From an uncultured SAR86 cluster bacterium (lineage in GTDB: Bacteria > Pseudomonadota > Gammaproteobacteria > Magnimaribacterales > D2472), in NCBI GenBank assembly GCA_902518715.1, contig CABYHU010000001.1:124001-188000 (forward strand): a DNA stretch of 64,000 nt, in the 5' to 3' direction. The translations under genes were made by a program, and so were the position numbers. The notes beneath the pieces are model-generated. The model was given only the letters and a program-made list of their open reading frames with translations, was not told the origin of the DNA and ran no database searches. Each line of letters begins with the position of its first letter. Position 1 is the first letter of the stretch. Below are positions 15,848-25,263 of this stretch, piece by piece.

Positions 15848-18815
15848 TATCTACTAAATTTAACACATCTTGGCCATTAAAATTTATCCAAAGCTCACCA
15901 TTTTTTTTGATTTCATATATTTCAGGACTTTCATTAGTGATACTCAATATTTTTGATAATGTTTTATCTTTTAAAGTCTTGTTGAATTTAAATTTTAGAT
16001 ATTTAGATGATTGAACAATTTTTGAAATATCTAAAGATTTAGCCTTAATGCTAATTTCAGTAATCTTAAATAAATTTTCTAATTCAACCGGATGTTTTCC
16101 ACATCTATCTAATAAATCAATCTTAATTTCAGTTAAAGTTTTAGAATCAGCTCCTGAAAGCTTTCTATAAATTTTTAGTCTCTCTGTCGGAGAGGGCAAG
16201 TAATATTCCGGTATGAGACTAGTTACAGAAACTTTTATCTCGCATGATGGGTTCATTTCTATATGATCATTGTTTAAGGCTGTTTTGAGCATAGACATAT
16301 ATAGTGACATGCCAATAGTATCAATATGACCTGATTGCTTTACACCCAGTATTTCACCAGCCCCCCTAATCTCTAAATCTTCATTAGCTATATTAAAACC
16401 AGCTCCAAGATGCGAGTTATTCACAAAACTCTGTAACCTAGATTTAGATTTATTATTTATATCAGATGATGGTATGAGAACAAAGCAATAACCTTGTTTT
16501 GAAGATCTTCCAATACGTCCTCTAAGTTGATGAAGCTGTGATAAACCAAAATTTTGCGCATTATTGATGATAATAGTATTTGCTTCTGGGATATCCAATC
16601 CCATTTCAACAATTGTTGTGCATATCAAGACATTAATTTTTCTTTTTCTAAAATCATTTAAACGTTTATCAATAAGTTTTTTATTTAAACTTGCATGAAC
16701 AATATCAATCTTTTGATTTGGTACAAGAGCTTCGAGGTTACTTTTTAGCTTATCCATTTTCTGAATATCATTTTCTATAACAAAGGTGCATCCATTCCTA
16801 TTAAATTCTCTTGTAAGAGATTCTTTTATAATCATGTTGTTTGAAACTTCTAAAAAAGTCTTTATTGAAAGTCTTTTGGGCGGAGGTGTTGATAAAAAAG
16901 AAAAATCTTTTAACCCTGAGAATGCCATATTCATAGTTTTTGGTATTGGTGTTGCAGACATAAATAGTATATGAGTCGAAAGTTGTTTATTTTTAATTAA
17001 ATTCTTTTGTTTAGCACCAAACCTGTGTTCTTCATCAACCACCAAAAGTCCAACATTTTTAAAGGATAAATCTTCATTAAATAAAGCATGAGTTCCAATC
17101 AATATATCAATTTTTTTATCTTTGAAATTTTTATAAAGTTTTTCTTTTACTTTAAGAGATGTATTTCTAGATAGTTTCTCGATTGTAATAGGGAAATTTT
17201 TAAATCTTTTAGAAAAAGATTCAAAGTGTTGGTCAGTCAAAACAGTACTTGGACTTAAAATAATGGTTTGTTTACCTGATAGGGCTGAAATAAATGATGC
17301 TCTCATTGCAATCTCTGTTTTACCAAAACCAACATCGCCACATAACAATCTATTCATAGGCTTAATTAATGAAAGATCTTTTCTAATATCCCTTGAAACA
17401 ATTTCTTGATCCTCGGTGTCATCAAATGGGAAGTCATTAATAAATGATTTGTATTCATCATCAGAAACCTTCAAGGCAGCTGATGTTGCTTTTAATCTAT
17501 CAGATTCTATTTTTAAGATTTCTGATGCATGATCATATATTCTTGCTTTAGCTTTTTCTTTTTTGGATGACCAATTTGTATTAGACAGTGAGTCAAGACT
17601 CGTATCATCTGTTTTTTTATGAAACTTAGATAATAAATTAAAGTTAAAAGTAGGAACATAAAGTAATTCATCATCTTTATATCTTATACATAGATATTCA
17701 TTTTCTTTACTAGAGGTTTTAATTGTCTTCAAGCCTTCAAATTTTCCTAAACCATAGTCCTCGTGAATGACTAAATCATTAATATTTAAGGAATTATCAT
17801 AAATTAGATGGTTAGAAACTTTATTTTTAGTAACATTAAAGTGTTTGTATTTAGATTTACTTTCATAAATTTTGGGATTAGAAATAATTTTTATAGGATT
17901 CTCTTCCTTAATCTTATTTATAACATCAAAGAAAAGTTTTTCTGGTGAAATAAGTTCTCTTGTTCCATTATTTTCATCATTAAATCGATTAATAATAAAT
18001 TGCTTGTAATCATCAATATGTGAATCACTGGTAATGTAAGTTGAATCACACTCAACAAGTTCGAAGAAATTAATAGGATTATTAATTAATATTGATAGGT
18101 AGTTTTCATAACCTTCTGGAAGTTTATTCTTTGCTAAGCTATTAAAAAAATTAGAATCCCTTTCATCTAATAGTGGAAATTCGTTTCTCCATTTATCCTT
18201 AAATTCATTAATAATTTCATCATCTAAAGGTATTTCGTAACCAGAATTTAATTTAAATGATTTAATTTCATTAATAGATCTTTGTGTTTTAATATCGAAT
18301 TCTCTTATTGATTCAATGCAATCACCAAAAAAATCAAGCCTAATAGGATTTTTATACCTACTAGAATTTATATCTACAATTCCACCTCTGTTCGAGTATT
18401 CATTTAAGCTTGAAACTCTATCTACTCTTTTATAATTTATTGATTCTAGAATTTCTTTTATTTTACTAATTGATATTTCGTCATTAGTTTTAAATTCTTT
18501 TAGTGACTTATAAAAATTATGGTTTGGATAGACTTCAAAAAGATTTTTTAAAGACGATATAATCAAATGTGCATCATAAATATTTTGAATTTCATCAAAA
18601 CGTTTTTTTATAACATCATCCGGAGTTGAGAAGTGATCATAGGGAAGAATTTCTCTATCATAAAATCGAACAATTCTTTTTTTATTTACATAATCAATTA
18701 ATTCTTCGTATAGATCTTCAATTTCTGAATTTGACGAGCAAATTATCAATATTTTGCTATTTTTTTCTAAAGAGCTTTTAAGGGATTTAAAGGTTTCTTT
18801 GTTCTGTTTTTTCAA
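15825..18815 (-). CDS. mfd: Transcription-repair coupling factor Mfd, short form
   Basis: ATP-driven translocase that removes stalled RNA polymerase at lesions and recruits UvrA. Visible parts are the UvrB-like N-terminal modules (EYSNRGGIVDI, LDFFGDCIESIREFD), the RNA-polymerase-interacting domain (LVIHEDYGLGKFEGL), Walker A GDVGFGKTEIAMRA, the DEEH box VVDEEHRFG, the QLRGRIGR helicase motif and the C-terminal TRCF domain. At 996 residues it is about 150 shorter than E. coli Mfd (1148). Most of the loss lies just before the RID, where the equivalent of E. coli residues roughly 350-450 is nearly gone. The start is TTG with a weak ribosome site; an in-frame stop 10 codons upstream leaves no other usual start. 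Confidence 0.95.
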   Translation of the reverse strand: MKKQNKETFKSLKSSLEKNSKILIICSSNSEIEDLYEELIDYVNKKRIVRFYDREILPYDHFSTPDDVIKKRFDEIQNIYDAHLIISSLKNLFEVYPNHNFYKSLKEFKTNDEISISKIKEILESINYKRVDRVSSLNEYSNRGGIVDINSSRYKNPIRLDFFGDCIESIREFDIKTQRSINEIKSFKLNSGYEIPLDDEIINEFKDKWRNEFPLLDERDSNFFNSLAKNKLPEGYENYLSILINNPINFFELVECDSTYITSDSHIDDYKQFIINRFNDENNGTRELISPEKLFFDVINKIKEENPIKIISNPKIYESKSKYKHFNVTKNKVSNHLIYDNSLNINDLVIHEDYGLGKFEGLKTIKTSSKENEYLCIRYKDDELLYVPTFNFNLLSKFHKKTDDTSLDSLSNTNWSSKKEKAKARIYDHASEILKIESDRLKATSAALKVSDDEYKSFINDFPFDDTEDQEIVSRDIRKDLSLIKPMNRLLCGDVGFGKTEIAMRASFISALSGKQTIILSPSTVLTDQHFESFSKRFKNFPITIEKLSRNTSLKVKEKLYKNFKDKKIDILIGTHALFNEDLSFKNVGLLVVDEEHRFGAKQKNLIKNKQLSTHILFMSATPIPKTMNMAFSGLKDFSFLSTPPPKRLSIKTFLEVSNNMIIKESLTREFNRNGCTFVIENDIQKMDKLKSNLEALVPNQKIDIVHASLNKKLIDKRLNDFRKRKINVLICTTIVEMGLDIPEANTIIINNAQNFGLSQLHQLRGRIGRSSKQGYCFVLIPSSDINNKSKSRLQSFVNNSHLGAGFNIANEDLEIRGAGEILGVKQSGHIDTIGMSLYMSMLKTALNNDHIEMNPSCEIKVSVTSLIPEYYLPSPTERLKIYRKLSGADSKTLTEIKIDLLDRCGKHPVELENLFKITEISIKAKSLDISKIVQSSKYLKFKFNKTLKDKTLSKILSITNESPEIYEIKKNGELWINFNGQDVLNLVDNAIQKFS

Positions 18816-18827
18816 TCTAGTGTCTTG

Positions 18828-18847
18828 TATAATAAGTGCACATTATA
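18828..18847. promoter_or_regulatory. Palindromic divergent promoter candidate between mfd and acyl-CoA dehydrogenase
   Basis: Within the 57-base gap lies a near-palindrome centred on GTGCAC, flanked by TATAAT at 18828-18833 (plus strand) and the same hexamer on the minus strand at 18847-18842. Each suits a -10 box, for the acyl-CoA dehydrogenase (start 18873) and mfd (start 18815). No good -35 is visible for either. The symmetry could also be an operator. Motif-based only. Confidence 0.35.
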
Positions 18848-18872
18848 AGTAACTATTTATAGGAAATATATT

Positions 18873-20054
18873 ATGGAATTAAGCTTTTCTTCAAAGGACT
18901 TAGAATTCAGAGATGAGGTTAGAGACTTTTTAGCAAACGAATACCCAAAACATGTTAAAGAGAAAATAGAAAATGGTGAACCATTAACTAGAGAGGACAT
19001 AGTTGATTGGCACAAATCACTTTCTGCAAAAGGTTGGATGGGCTTTAATTGGCCTGTCGAATATGGCGGTACTGGTTGGTCACCAGCACAAATTTATATT
19101 TTCCAAAATGAGCTTGGACTCGCAGGATGCCCGCCACTTATTCCTTTTGGTGTAAGTATGGTTGGACCTGTTATCTATACATTTGGAAATCAAGAGCAGA
19201 AAGATAGATTCTTACCAGATATACTTAATTTTGATACATGGTGGTGTCAGGGTTATTCTGAGCCTGGATCTGGTTCAGATTTAGCTTCCTTAAAAACAAA
19301 AGCAGAACTTATTAATGAAGATGGAAAGGATTATTACATTATTAATGGTTCAAAAACATGGACTACACTTGCACAAAATGCTGATTGGATTTTTTGCTTA
19401 GTAAGAACTGATTCTTCTGGAAAGAAACAAGAAGGTATTTCATTTTTACTAATCGATATGAAGTCTCCTGGTATTGAAGTTAAACCAATCATTACAATTG
19501 ATGGTGATCACGAAGTTAATTCAGTATTTTTTACTGACGTTAAAGTGCCTGCAGAAAACCTTATTGGGGAAGAGGGCAAAGGTTGGACATATGCAAAATT
19601 CCTTTTAGCTCATGAGCGTTTTGGTATTGCGGGTGTTGGTGCTTCTAAAAGACAACTTGAAAGACTTAAAGAAATTTCTAAAGATTTAGGAGATGATGAT
19701 CTCATTGCTAAAGTTTCACAATTAGAAATTGATATTATGGCTCTTGAGTTTACAGAACTTAGACTTCTTTCAGCTTTAGAAGGTGGAGGAAATCCTGGAG
19801 CTGAATCTTCTATATTGAAAATTAAAGGAACAGAGATACAACAGCGTCTGACAGAATTATATGTAGAAGCTGCAGGAGAATTTGCAATTCCTTATGGAGG
19901 ACCTGATGGCTATGGATCAAATGTTAAGCCAAATGGACCAGAGTACACCAATGATGCTTTATCAAAATATTTAAATATGAGAAAAGTAACCATATATGGT
20001 GGTAGTAATGAAATTCAAAAGAATATTATTTCTAAGTTTGTACTGGGAGTCTAA
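18873..20054 (+). CDS. Acyl-CoA dehydrogenase, large subunit (PimC-like)
   Basis: FAD-dependent alpha,beta-desaturation of an acyl-CoA. The 393-residue protein has the full ACAD fold: N-terminal helical domain, the flavin and substrate block QGYSEPGSGSDLASLKT, the TWTTLAQNADWIFCLVRT strand and the C-terminal YGGSNEIQKNIISKFVLG. Where MCAD has its catalytic Glu in YEGT, this protein has YGGS, as in the larger partners of heteromeric ACADs. The start has AGGAAA 8 bases upstream. It overlaps the next ACAD (TAATG), suggesting a two-subunit enzyme such as PimC/PimD. The chain-length or ring substrate is unknown. Electrons would go to EtfAB (55.7-57.4 kb). Confidence 0.9.
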   Translation: MELSFSSKDLEFRDEVRDFLANEYPKHVKEKIENGEPLTREDIVDWHKSLSAKGWMGFNWPVEYGGTGWSPAQIYIFQNELGLAGCPPLIPFGVSMVGPVIYTFGNQEQKDRFLPDILNFDTWWCQGYSEPGSGSDLASLKTKAELINEDGKDYYIINGSKTWTTLAQNADWIFCLVRTDSSGKKQEGISFLLIDMKSPGIEVKPIITIDGDHEVNSVFFTDVKVPAENLIGEEGKGWTYAKFLLAHERFGIAGVGASKRQLERLKEISKDLGDDDLIAKVSQLEIDIMALEFTELRLLSALEGGGNPGAESSILKIKGTEIQQRLTELYVEAAGEFAIPYGGPDGYGSNVKPNGPEYTNDALSKYLNMRKVTIYGGSNEIQKNIISKFVLGV

Positions 20055-21157
20055 TGAATCTAAATTTCTCCGATGAACAAAACCTTCTAAGAGAGCAAAT
20101 TCAGAAGTTTTGTAATTCTGACTATGATTTTTATGATAGAGAGAATTTCATTAATACTGAATCTGGCTTTGATCCTGAAAAATGGAAACTTTTTGCAGAT
20201 CAAGGTTGGCTTGCTATGCCATTTTCCAGTGAATCCGGAGGTTTTGATTTTGGACCCATAGAGTTATCTATACTTTTTGAGGAATTTGGTAAATTTCTAG
20301 TACTAGAACCATATCTTAGTAATGTTGTTCTTTCTGGATATATTCTTGATAATTCTTCCTTTGATAAAAAGAATGACTTTATTTCAAAACTTATTTCAGG
20401 TGAAGAGCAAATATCTCTTGCATACATGGAACAAAATCGTAATTATGAATTTAAAGACATTACATGTCTTCTAGAAGGTACTGATTCGCTAACTTTAAAT
20501 GGGACTAAAAACCTTGTTTTAAATGGTTCAAATGCCGATCATTACTTAGTTACGGTTAATCATAATGATGTGACTACAATAGTTCTTGTAAGCAAAGATA
20601 CTGATGGATTATCAATCAATAACTTTAAAACTGTTGATGACAGACGTATATCTCAACTTAATTTTGAAAATGTTGGAATTAATGCTGATCAAATAGTTGC
20701 AACAGGTGATGAGGCAGAACAACTGATCAAAGATGCAATTAATTATGGAACATTATGTGTATCAGCAGAGGCTGTTGGATGCATGGAATCTTGTTACCTT
20801 AAAACTGTTGAATACACAAAGAGTAGGGAACAATTTGGTCAACCAATAAGTAACTTTCAAGTTTTACAACATAAAATGGTTGATATGTTTATAGAGGCTG
20901 AACTCTGCAAATCTCTTTTATACAAATCTATGATTGATATGCATGAAAATAATGATTCTAAATATAGATCAGTTTCCGCCTTAAAATCTCAAGTTGGCTT
21001 ATCGGGGAAGAAAGTTGGTGAGGATGCAGTTCAACTCCACGGAGGTATGGGCGTTAGTGAAGAAATGTCCATAGGCCATTATTTAAAAAGATTTATTTCA
21101 ATTGATTCGCAATTTGGTAATTCACATTTTCATCTGAAAAAATTTAATAATTCCTAA
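20054..21157 (+). CDS. Acyl-CoA dehydrogenase, small subunit (PimD-like)
   Basis: A 367-residue partner of the preceding ACAD. Features are an N-terminal helical domain with GWLAMPFSSESGGF, the LNGTKNLVLNG strand, the TKSREQFGQPISNFQVLQHK helix and the C-terminal LHGGMGVSEEMSIGHYLKRF with an SQFGNSHFHLKKF end that is typical of PimD-type small subunits. Overlap by one base at both ends (TAATG with the large subunit and with gap) implies one transcript and coupled translation. Which subunit carries the catalytic base is not clear from sequence. Confidence 0.87.
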   Translation: MNLNFSDEQNLLREQIQKFCNSDYDFYDRENFINTESGFDPEKWKLFADQGWLAMPFSSESGGFDFGPIELSILFEEFGKFLVLEPYLSNVVLSGYILDNSSFDKKNDFISKLISGEEQISLAYMEQNRNYEFKDITCLLEGTDSLTLNGTKNLVLNGSNADHYLVTVNHNDVTTIVLVSKDTDGLSINNFKTVDDRRISQLNFENVGINADQIVATGDEAEQLIKDAINYGTLCVSAEAVGCMESCYLKTVEYTKSREQFGQPISNFQVLQHKMVDMFIEAELCKSLLYKSMIDMHENNDSKYRSVSALKSQVGLSGKKVGEDAVQLHGGMGVSEEMSIGHYLKRFISIDSQFGNSHFHLKKFNNS

Positions 21158-22650
21158 TGACTGATCTCACAAAAAATCCAGATCTCAGGTTAAGAGACAA
21201 ACCAGATGATTTTTTTGGTGACTGGAAATGGCGTGAAGGTTTAGCAGAATTGATGGTTCCTATAATAGGAAGACTTTATAGAAATGGTGTAAACGTTCTC
21301 ATGTACGGACATTCATTAATAAATCAATCTCCTATTGAAATAATGAAGTCACATAGATTTATAAGAAGAGTTGAAGATACTGAGATTTCTGAACTCGAGA
21401 CCTATCCCTTTTTACAAAGAATTGAACTCCAAGATATAAAAGATTGTGAGATTGATCTAGGAGAGATAGTAGTGGATTTCATGAAAGAGAATAAATCTTT
21501 AGATGATTCAGAAATTGACTCTCACATTAAATCATATATTTTAGATCCACTAGATAAAGTTGATCAGCACAGACCTTCAAAACCCCAGGACATAGTTTTG
21601 TATGGGTTTGGTCGAATCGGTAGGTTAGTTTCACGCATTATGGCTCAAATGACAGGCCCAGGTAATTATTATAGACTCAGAGCAATTGTCGTGAGAAAAG
21701 GATCAGATACAAACGATCTTCTTAAACGAGCTAGTTTGTTGAGACGTGATTCTGTTCACGGTTCATTTCATGGAACTATTAGAGTCGATAATGAGACGGA
21801 AACTTTAGTAATAAATGGAAATCCTGTAAAGATCATCTATGCAAATGGACCAAAAGACTTTAATTATTCCGATTACGATATAGATAATCCAATTGTTATT
21901 GATAACACAGGCGTCTGGAGAGAGGAGAAAGATTTATCTCTTCATCTAGAATCTGGCGCTAGCAAAGTTGTTCTAACTGCACCTGGGAAGGGTCAAATAA
22001 AGAATATTGTTAACGGTATTAATAACGACATATTGAATGAATCTGATAACGTAATCTCAGCTGCTTCTTGCACGACTAATGCAATTGTTCCGGTTTTAGA
22101 CATTTTAAATAAAGAATATTCAATAACATCAGGACATATCGAAACTGTTCATGCATATACGAATGATCAAAATCTAATCGATAATTATCATAAGAAAGAT
22201 AGAAGAGGAAGAAGTGCCGCTTTAAATATGGTTATAACATCTACAGGAGCAGTAAAAGCAGTTTCTAAAGCATTACCTGAACTCGATGGAAAATTAACTG
22301 GTAATGCTATTAGAGTTCCGACTCCAAATGTAAGTTTGGCTGTAATGTCACTTACAGTAGATAAGAATGATCTAAATAAAGATGATGTTAATGAATTTCT
22401 CAGGAAGACAGCCTTTAACTCTAAATATAGAGAAATTGTTGGTTTTGTTAACTCCACTGAGATTGTCTCTTCTGACTTTTACTCAAGTCCTTTTGCTTCC
22501 GTAATTGATTCACAAGCAACCATAGTTTCTGACAATAAAATTACCTTATATTGTTGGTATGACAATGAGTATGGTTATTCAGTCCAAGTTGTTAATTTAG
22601 TTAAAAATATTGCTGGCATAAATCTCATTAGATTGCCCGTAAAGGTTTGA
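21157..22650 (+). CDS. Long-form glyceraldehyde-3-phosphate dehydrogenase
   Basis: Interconverts glyceraldehyde-3-phosphate and 1,3-bisphosphoglycerate. At 497 residues it has an extra N-terminal region of about 140 residues before the Rossmann motif GFGRIGRLVSRIM, the long form known in Vibrio and Pseudomonas beside nqrA. The catalytic Cys is C305 in AASCTTNAIVP, followed by the HAYTNDQ and NEYGYSVQVV blocks. After the second strand it reads VVRKGSD, lacking the acidic residue usual in NAD-specific enzymes, so NADP use is possible (inference). It overlaps the ACAD pair upstream by one base and precedes nqrA by 67 bases, the same order as in Pseudomonas apart from intervening genes. Confidence 0.93.
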   Translation: MTDLTKNPDLRLRDKPDDFFGDWKWREGLAELMVPIIGRLYRNGVNVLMYGHSLINQSPIEIMKSHRFIRRVEDTEISELETYPFLQRIELQDIKDCEIDLGEIVVDFMKENKSLDDSEIDSHIKSYILDPLDKVDQHRPSKPQDIVLYGFGRIGRLVSRIMAQMTGPGNYYRLRAIVVRKGSDTNDLLKRASLLRRDSVHGSFHGTIRVDNETETLVINGNPVKIIYANGPKDFNYSDYDIDNPIVIDNTGVWREEKDLSLHLESGASKVVLTAPGKGQIKNIVNGINNDILNESDNVISAASCTTNAIVPVLDILNKEYSITSGHIETVHAYTNDQNLIDNYHKKDRRGRSAALNMVITSTGAVKAVSKALPELDGKLTGNAIRVPTPNVSLAVMSLTVDKNDLNKDDVNEFLRKTAFNSKYREIVGFVNSTEIVSSDFYSSPFASVIDSQATIVSDNKITLYCWYDNEYGYSVQVVNLVKNIAGINLIRLPVKV

Positions 22651-22679
22651 TATTAGTAGTATATAGAGGCTTTAAATAC

Positions 22680-22710
22680 TATAATTCAAACGTTTTTTTA
22701 AGATAGGAAG
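22680..22710 (+). promoter_or_regulatory. Candidate nqr operon -10 box and nqrA ribosome binding site
   Basis: The gap between gap and nqrA holds TATAAT at 22680-22685 and AGGAAG at 22705-22710. The second sits 7 bases before the TTG at 22718 and decides that start, since no ATG or GTG is near. No convincing -35 lies 16-18 bases upstream of the -10, so read-through from gap remains possible. Confidence 0.45.
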
Positions 22711-22717
22711 TTAAAAG

Positions 22718-24034
22718 TTGTATAACTTAAAAAAAGGCTTAAATATACCTATTTCAGGGTCACCTGAGGGTGCTGTCTCCGACTCAACAAAAATATCTCA
22801 TGTTGGCATTCTTGGACCAGATTATATTGGTATGAAACCAACAATGATGGTTGAAGTTGGTGACCAGGTAAAAATTGGTTCAGTTTTATTCGAGGACAAA
22901 AAAAATCCAGGTGTATTTTTCACTTCTCCAGCTGGAGGGTTAATAAAATCTATTAACAGAGGTGAAAAGAGACGTTTCATAAGTTTAGAGATTGAGGTTG
23001 CTGACCAAGAGAATCAAGTTGAAATTTTAAATGACAGTGATGAGATTCTTCTCAAAAATCTATCAAAATATGGAATCATTAATAATTTTAGAACAAGACC
23101 TTTTAACAAAACACCAAAACTCAATGATATTCCTAATGATATATTTGTAAATGTTTGTGATACAAACCCTTTATCGGTTGATCCATATATTTATCTTCAA
23201 CATGAAATAGATTTATTCAATAGATCGTTGATAAAATTGAAAGAAATTTTTAACTGTAATATACACGTTTGCTATCAAAATAATGACTTTAATAATTTTA
23301 TAGATGGAATAAATTACTATAATTTTAAGGGTCCACATCCTGCAGGTCTCTCAGGAACACATATACATTTTATAAAACCTGTAGATATAAACTCTAAGTG
23401 TTGGTACATAGATGGGCAGGGCATTCTTTCATTTGGTGACTTTGCTCTTAATAATAAGATAAGAACCACTAGATATGTATCTATCGGTGGACCTTCAATC
23501 ATTGAACCAAAAATTGTTAAAGCTAGAATTGGATCTGATTGCAGAGAACTTGTTGCAGGTAATTTAAAAGATAATTCTCGATTAATATCTGGATCCGTTC
23601 TAAATGGATATGAAATTACTGATTCATTAACATTTTTAGGCTTTTATCATAATCAGATTTCCGCTATTTCAGATGAAGTACCTGATACTTTTCTTAATTG
23701 GCTTATGCCAGGATCAAAACTGCATTCTAAGCTTGGTGCTTTTATATCAAGCTGGGTAAAACCCGAAGAGTTTGAGTTCAATACCGCTCTTAATGGCAGT
23801 AATAGAGGAATAGTTCCTGTTGCTGCTTATGAGGAGGTTATGCCCTTAAATATAATGTCACTCCAGTTATTAAAATCTATTGTTGTAAAAGACATTGAAA
23901 ATGCTATTAAACTTGGTGTTTTAGAGTTGGCTCCTGAAGATTTATCCCTATGTAGTTATGTATGTCCTAGTAAATATGATTACTGCTCAATTTTGGATGA
24001 AAACTTAGAATTAATATATAAAGAATTGCAATGA
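22718..24034 (+). CDS. nqrA: Na+-translocating NADH:quinone reductase subunit A
   Basis: Peripheral cytoplasmic subunit of Na+-NQR. The 438-residue protein opens with the NqrA block KKGLNIPISGSPEG and keeps GPHPAGLSGTHIHFI and the C-terminal LGVLELAPEDLSLCSYVCPSKYDY, which resembles RnfC and Complex I fragments. Usual length is near 446. The start is TTG at 22718, supported by AGGAAG 7 bases upstream. It overlaps nqrB by 4 bases (ATGA) and heads a complete nqrABCDEF cluster. Confidence 0.97.
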   Translation: MYNLKKGLNIPISGSPEGAVSDSTKISHVGILGPDYIGMKPTMMVEVGDQVKIGSVLFEDKKNPGVFFTSPAGGLIKSINRGEKRRFISLEIEVADQENQVEILNDSDEILLKNLSKYGIINNFRTRPFNKTPKLNDIPNDIFVNVCDTNPLSVDPYIYLQHEIDLFNRSLIKLKEIFNCNIHVCYQNNDFNNFIDGINYYNFKGPHPAGLSGTHIHFIKPVDINSKCWYIDGQGILSFGDFALNNKIRTTRYVSIGGPSIIEPKIVKARIGSDCRELVAGNLKDNSRLISGSVLNGYEITDSLTFLGFYHNQISAISDEVPDTFLNWLMPGSKLHSKLGAFISSWVKPEEFEFNTALNGSNRGIVPVAAYEEVMPLNIMSLQLLKSIVVKDIENAIKLGVLELAPEDLSLCSYVCPSKYDYCSILDENLELIYKELQ

Positions 24035-25263
24035 AATTTCTTAGAAATCTTTTTGATGAAGCGAAACCTTCTTTTTCAAAAGGTGGAACAGCTGAAAAAT
24101 ATTTCCCAATTTATGATATCTTCGAAAACTTATTTTTTCTCTCAAGAAATAAAACCAAAAATCCAATTCATATAAGAGACGCACTAGATATTCAACGAAT
24201 GATGGTCATAGTCTGGCTATCCACATTTCCAGCAATGTTTTTTGGTATGTACAACATTGGAAACCAGTCTCTTGAATATTTAGCGCTCATTGATACACCT
24301 AATACTGGTGACTGGCATCATTATCTTGTAAATATTTTTGGGTATGAACCAAATAGTTTTATAAATAAAATGTGGTTCGGTGCAGTCTATTTTATTCCTA
24401 TTTATGCAACAACATTTTTAGTAGGTATTTCATGGGAAATTTTATTCGCAATTATTAGAAAACATGAGGTTAATGAAGGTTTTTTTGTATCTTCAGTTCT
24501 TTTTGCTTTAAGTTGTCCACCAGATCTTCCTTTATGGCAAGCCGCATTAGGTATAACATTTGGAATTGTTATTGGAAAAGAGATTTTTGGAGGAACTGGT
24601 AAAAACTTCCTCAATCCTGCTTTAACTGGTAGAGCTTTCCTTTATTTTGCATATCCATCTGATATTTCTGGTGATAAAGTTTGGATTTCTGGACTAGGAG
24701 ATCAAATGATTATTCCACAGGGTTATTCAGGCGCTACACCTCTTGGTGTTGCTGCAGAATCTGGTGTCCCTGGACTGACAGACAAATTTAGTTGGTTTGA
24801 TGCTTTTGCTGGAAATATTCCTGGTTCAATAGGGGAGACATCTATTATCGCGATTTCAATTGCTGCAGTAATTCTTTTGATGACAAGAATTGCCTCCTAC
24901 AGAATCATGCTCGGAACACTTTTAGGGATGTTTGTTACAAGTTCGCTATTCAATATTATTGGTTCAGAAACTAACCCAATGTTCAATGTTCCATTTTACT
25001 GGCATCTTGTTATTGGTAGTTTTGCATTTGGTTTGGTTTTCATGGCTACCGAACCAGTTTCAGGCTCAGGAACAAATAAAGGTAGATGGATATATGGAAT
25101 TGTCATAGGAGTTACAGTAGTCCTTATACGCGTTGTAAATCCAGCATTCCCTGAAGGAATGATGCTTGCTATACTTTTTGCTAACCTGTTAGCACCCGTT
25201 ATAGATCACTTAGTTGTAAATAATAATATTCAAAAGAAACTTAAATACAGAGAAGCATTATGA
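24031..25263 (+). CDS. nqrB: Na+-NQR subunit B, covalent FMN carrier
   Basis: Membrane subunit that carries covalent FMN and is thought to lie on the Na+ path. The flavinylation motif SGAT places the FMN on T236, the same number as in Vibrio cholerae. Multiple membrane helices follow, including GSFAFGLVFMATEPVSGSGT near residue 330. Length is 410 residues (usual 412-415). The FMN would be attached by the ApbE encoded at 28529-29530. Start overlaps nqrA and stop overlaps nqrC by 4 bases each. Confidence 0.97.
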   Translation: MKFLRNLFDEAKPSFSKGGTAEKYFPIYDIFENLFFLSRNKTKNPIHIRDALDIQRMMVIVWLSTFPAMFFGMYNIGNQSLEYLALIDTPNTGDWHHYLVNIFGYEPNSFINKMWFGAVYFIPIYATTFLVGISWEILFAIIRKHEVNEGFFVSSVLFALSCPPDLPLWQAALGITFGIVIGKEIFGGTGKNFLNPALTGRAFLYFAYPSDISGDKVWISGLGDQMIIPQGYSGATPLGVAAESGVPGLTDKFSWFDAFAGNIPGSIGETSIIAISIAAVILLMTRIASYRIMLGTLLGMFVTSSLFNIIGSETNPMFNVPFYWHLVIGSFAFGLVFMATEPVSGSGTNKGRWIYGIVIGVTVVLIRVVNPAFPEGMMLAILFANLLAPVIDHLVVNNNIQKKLKYREAL

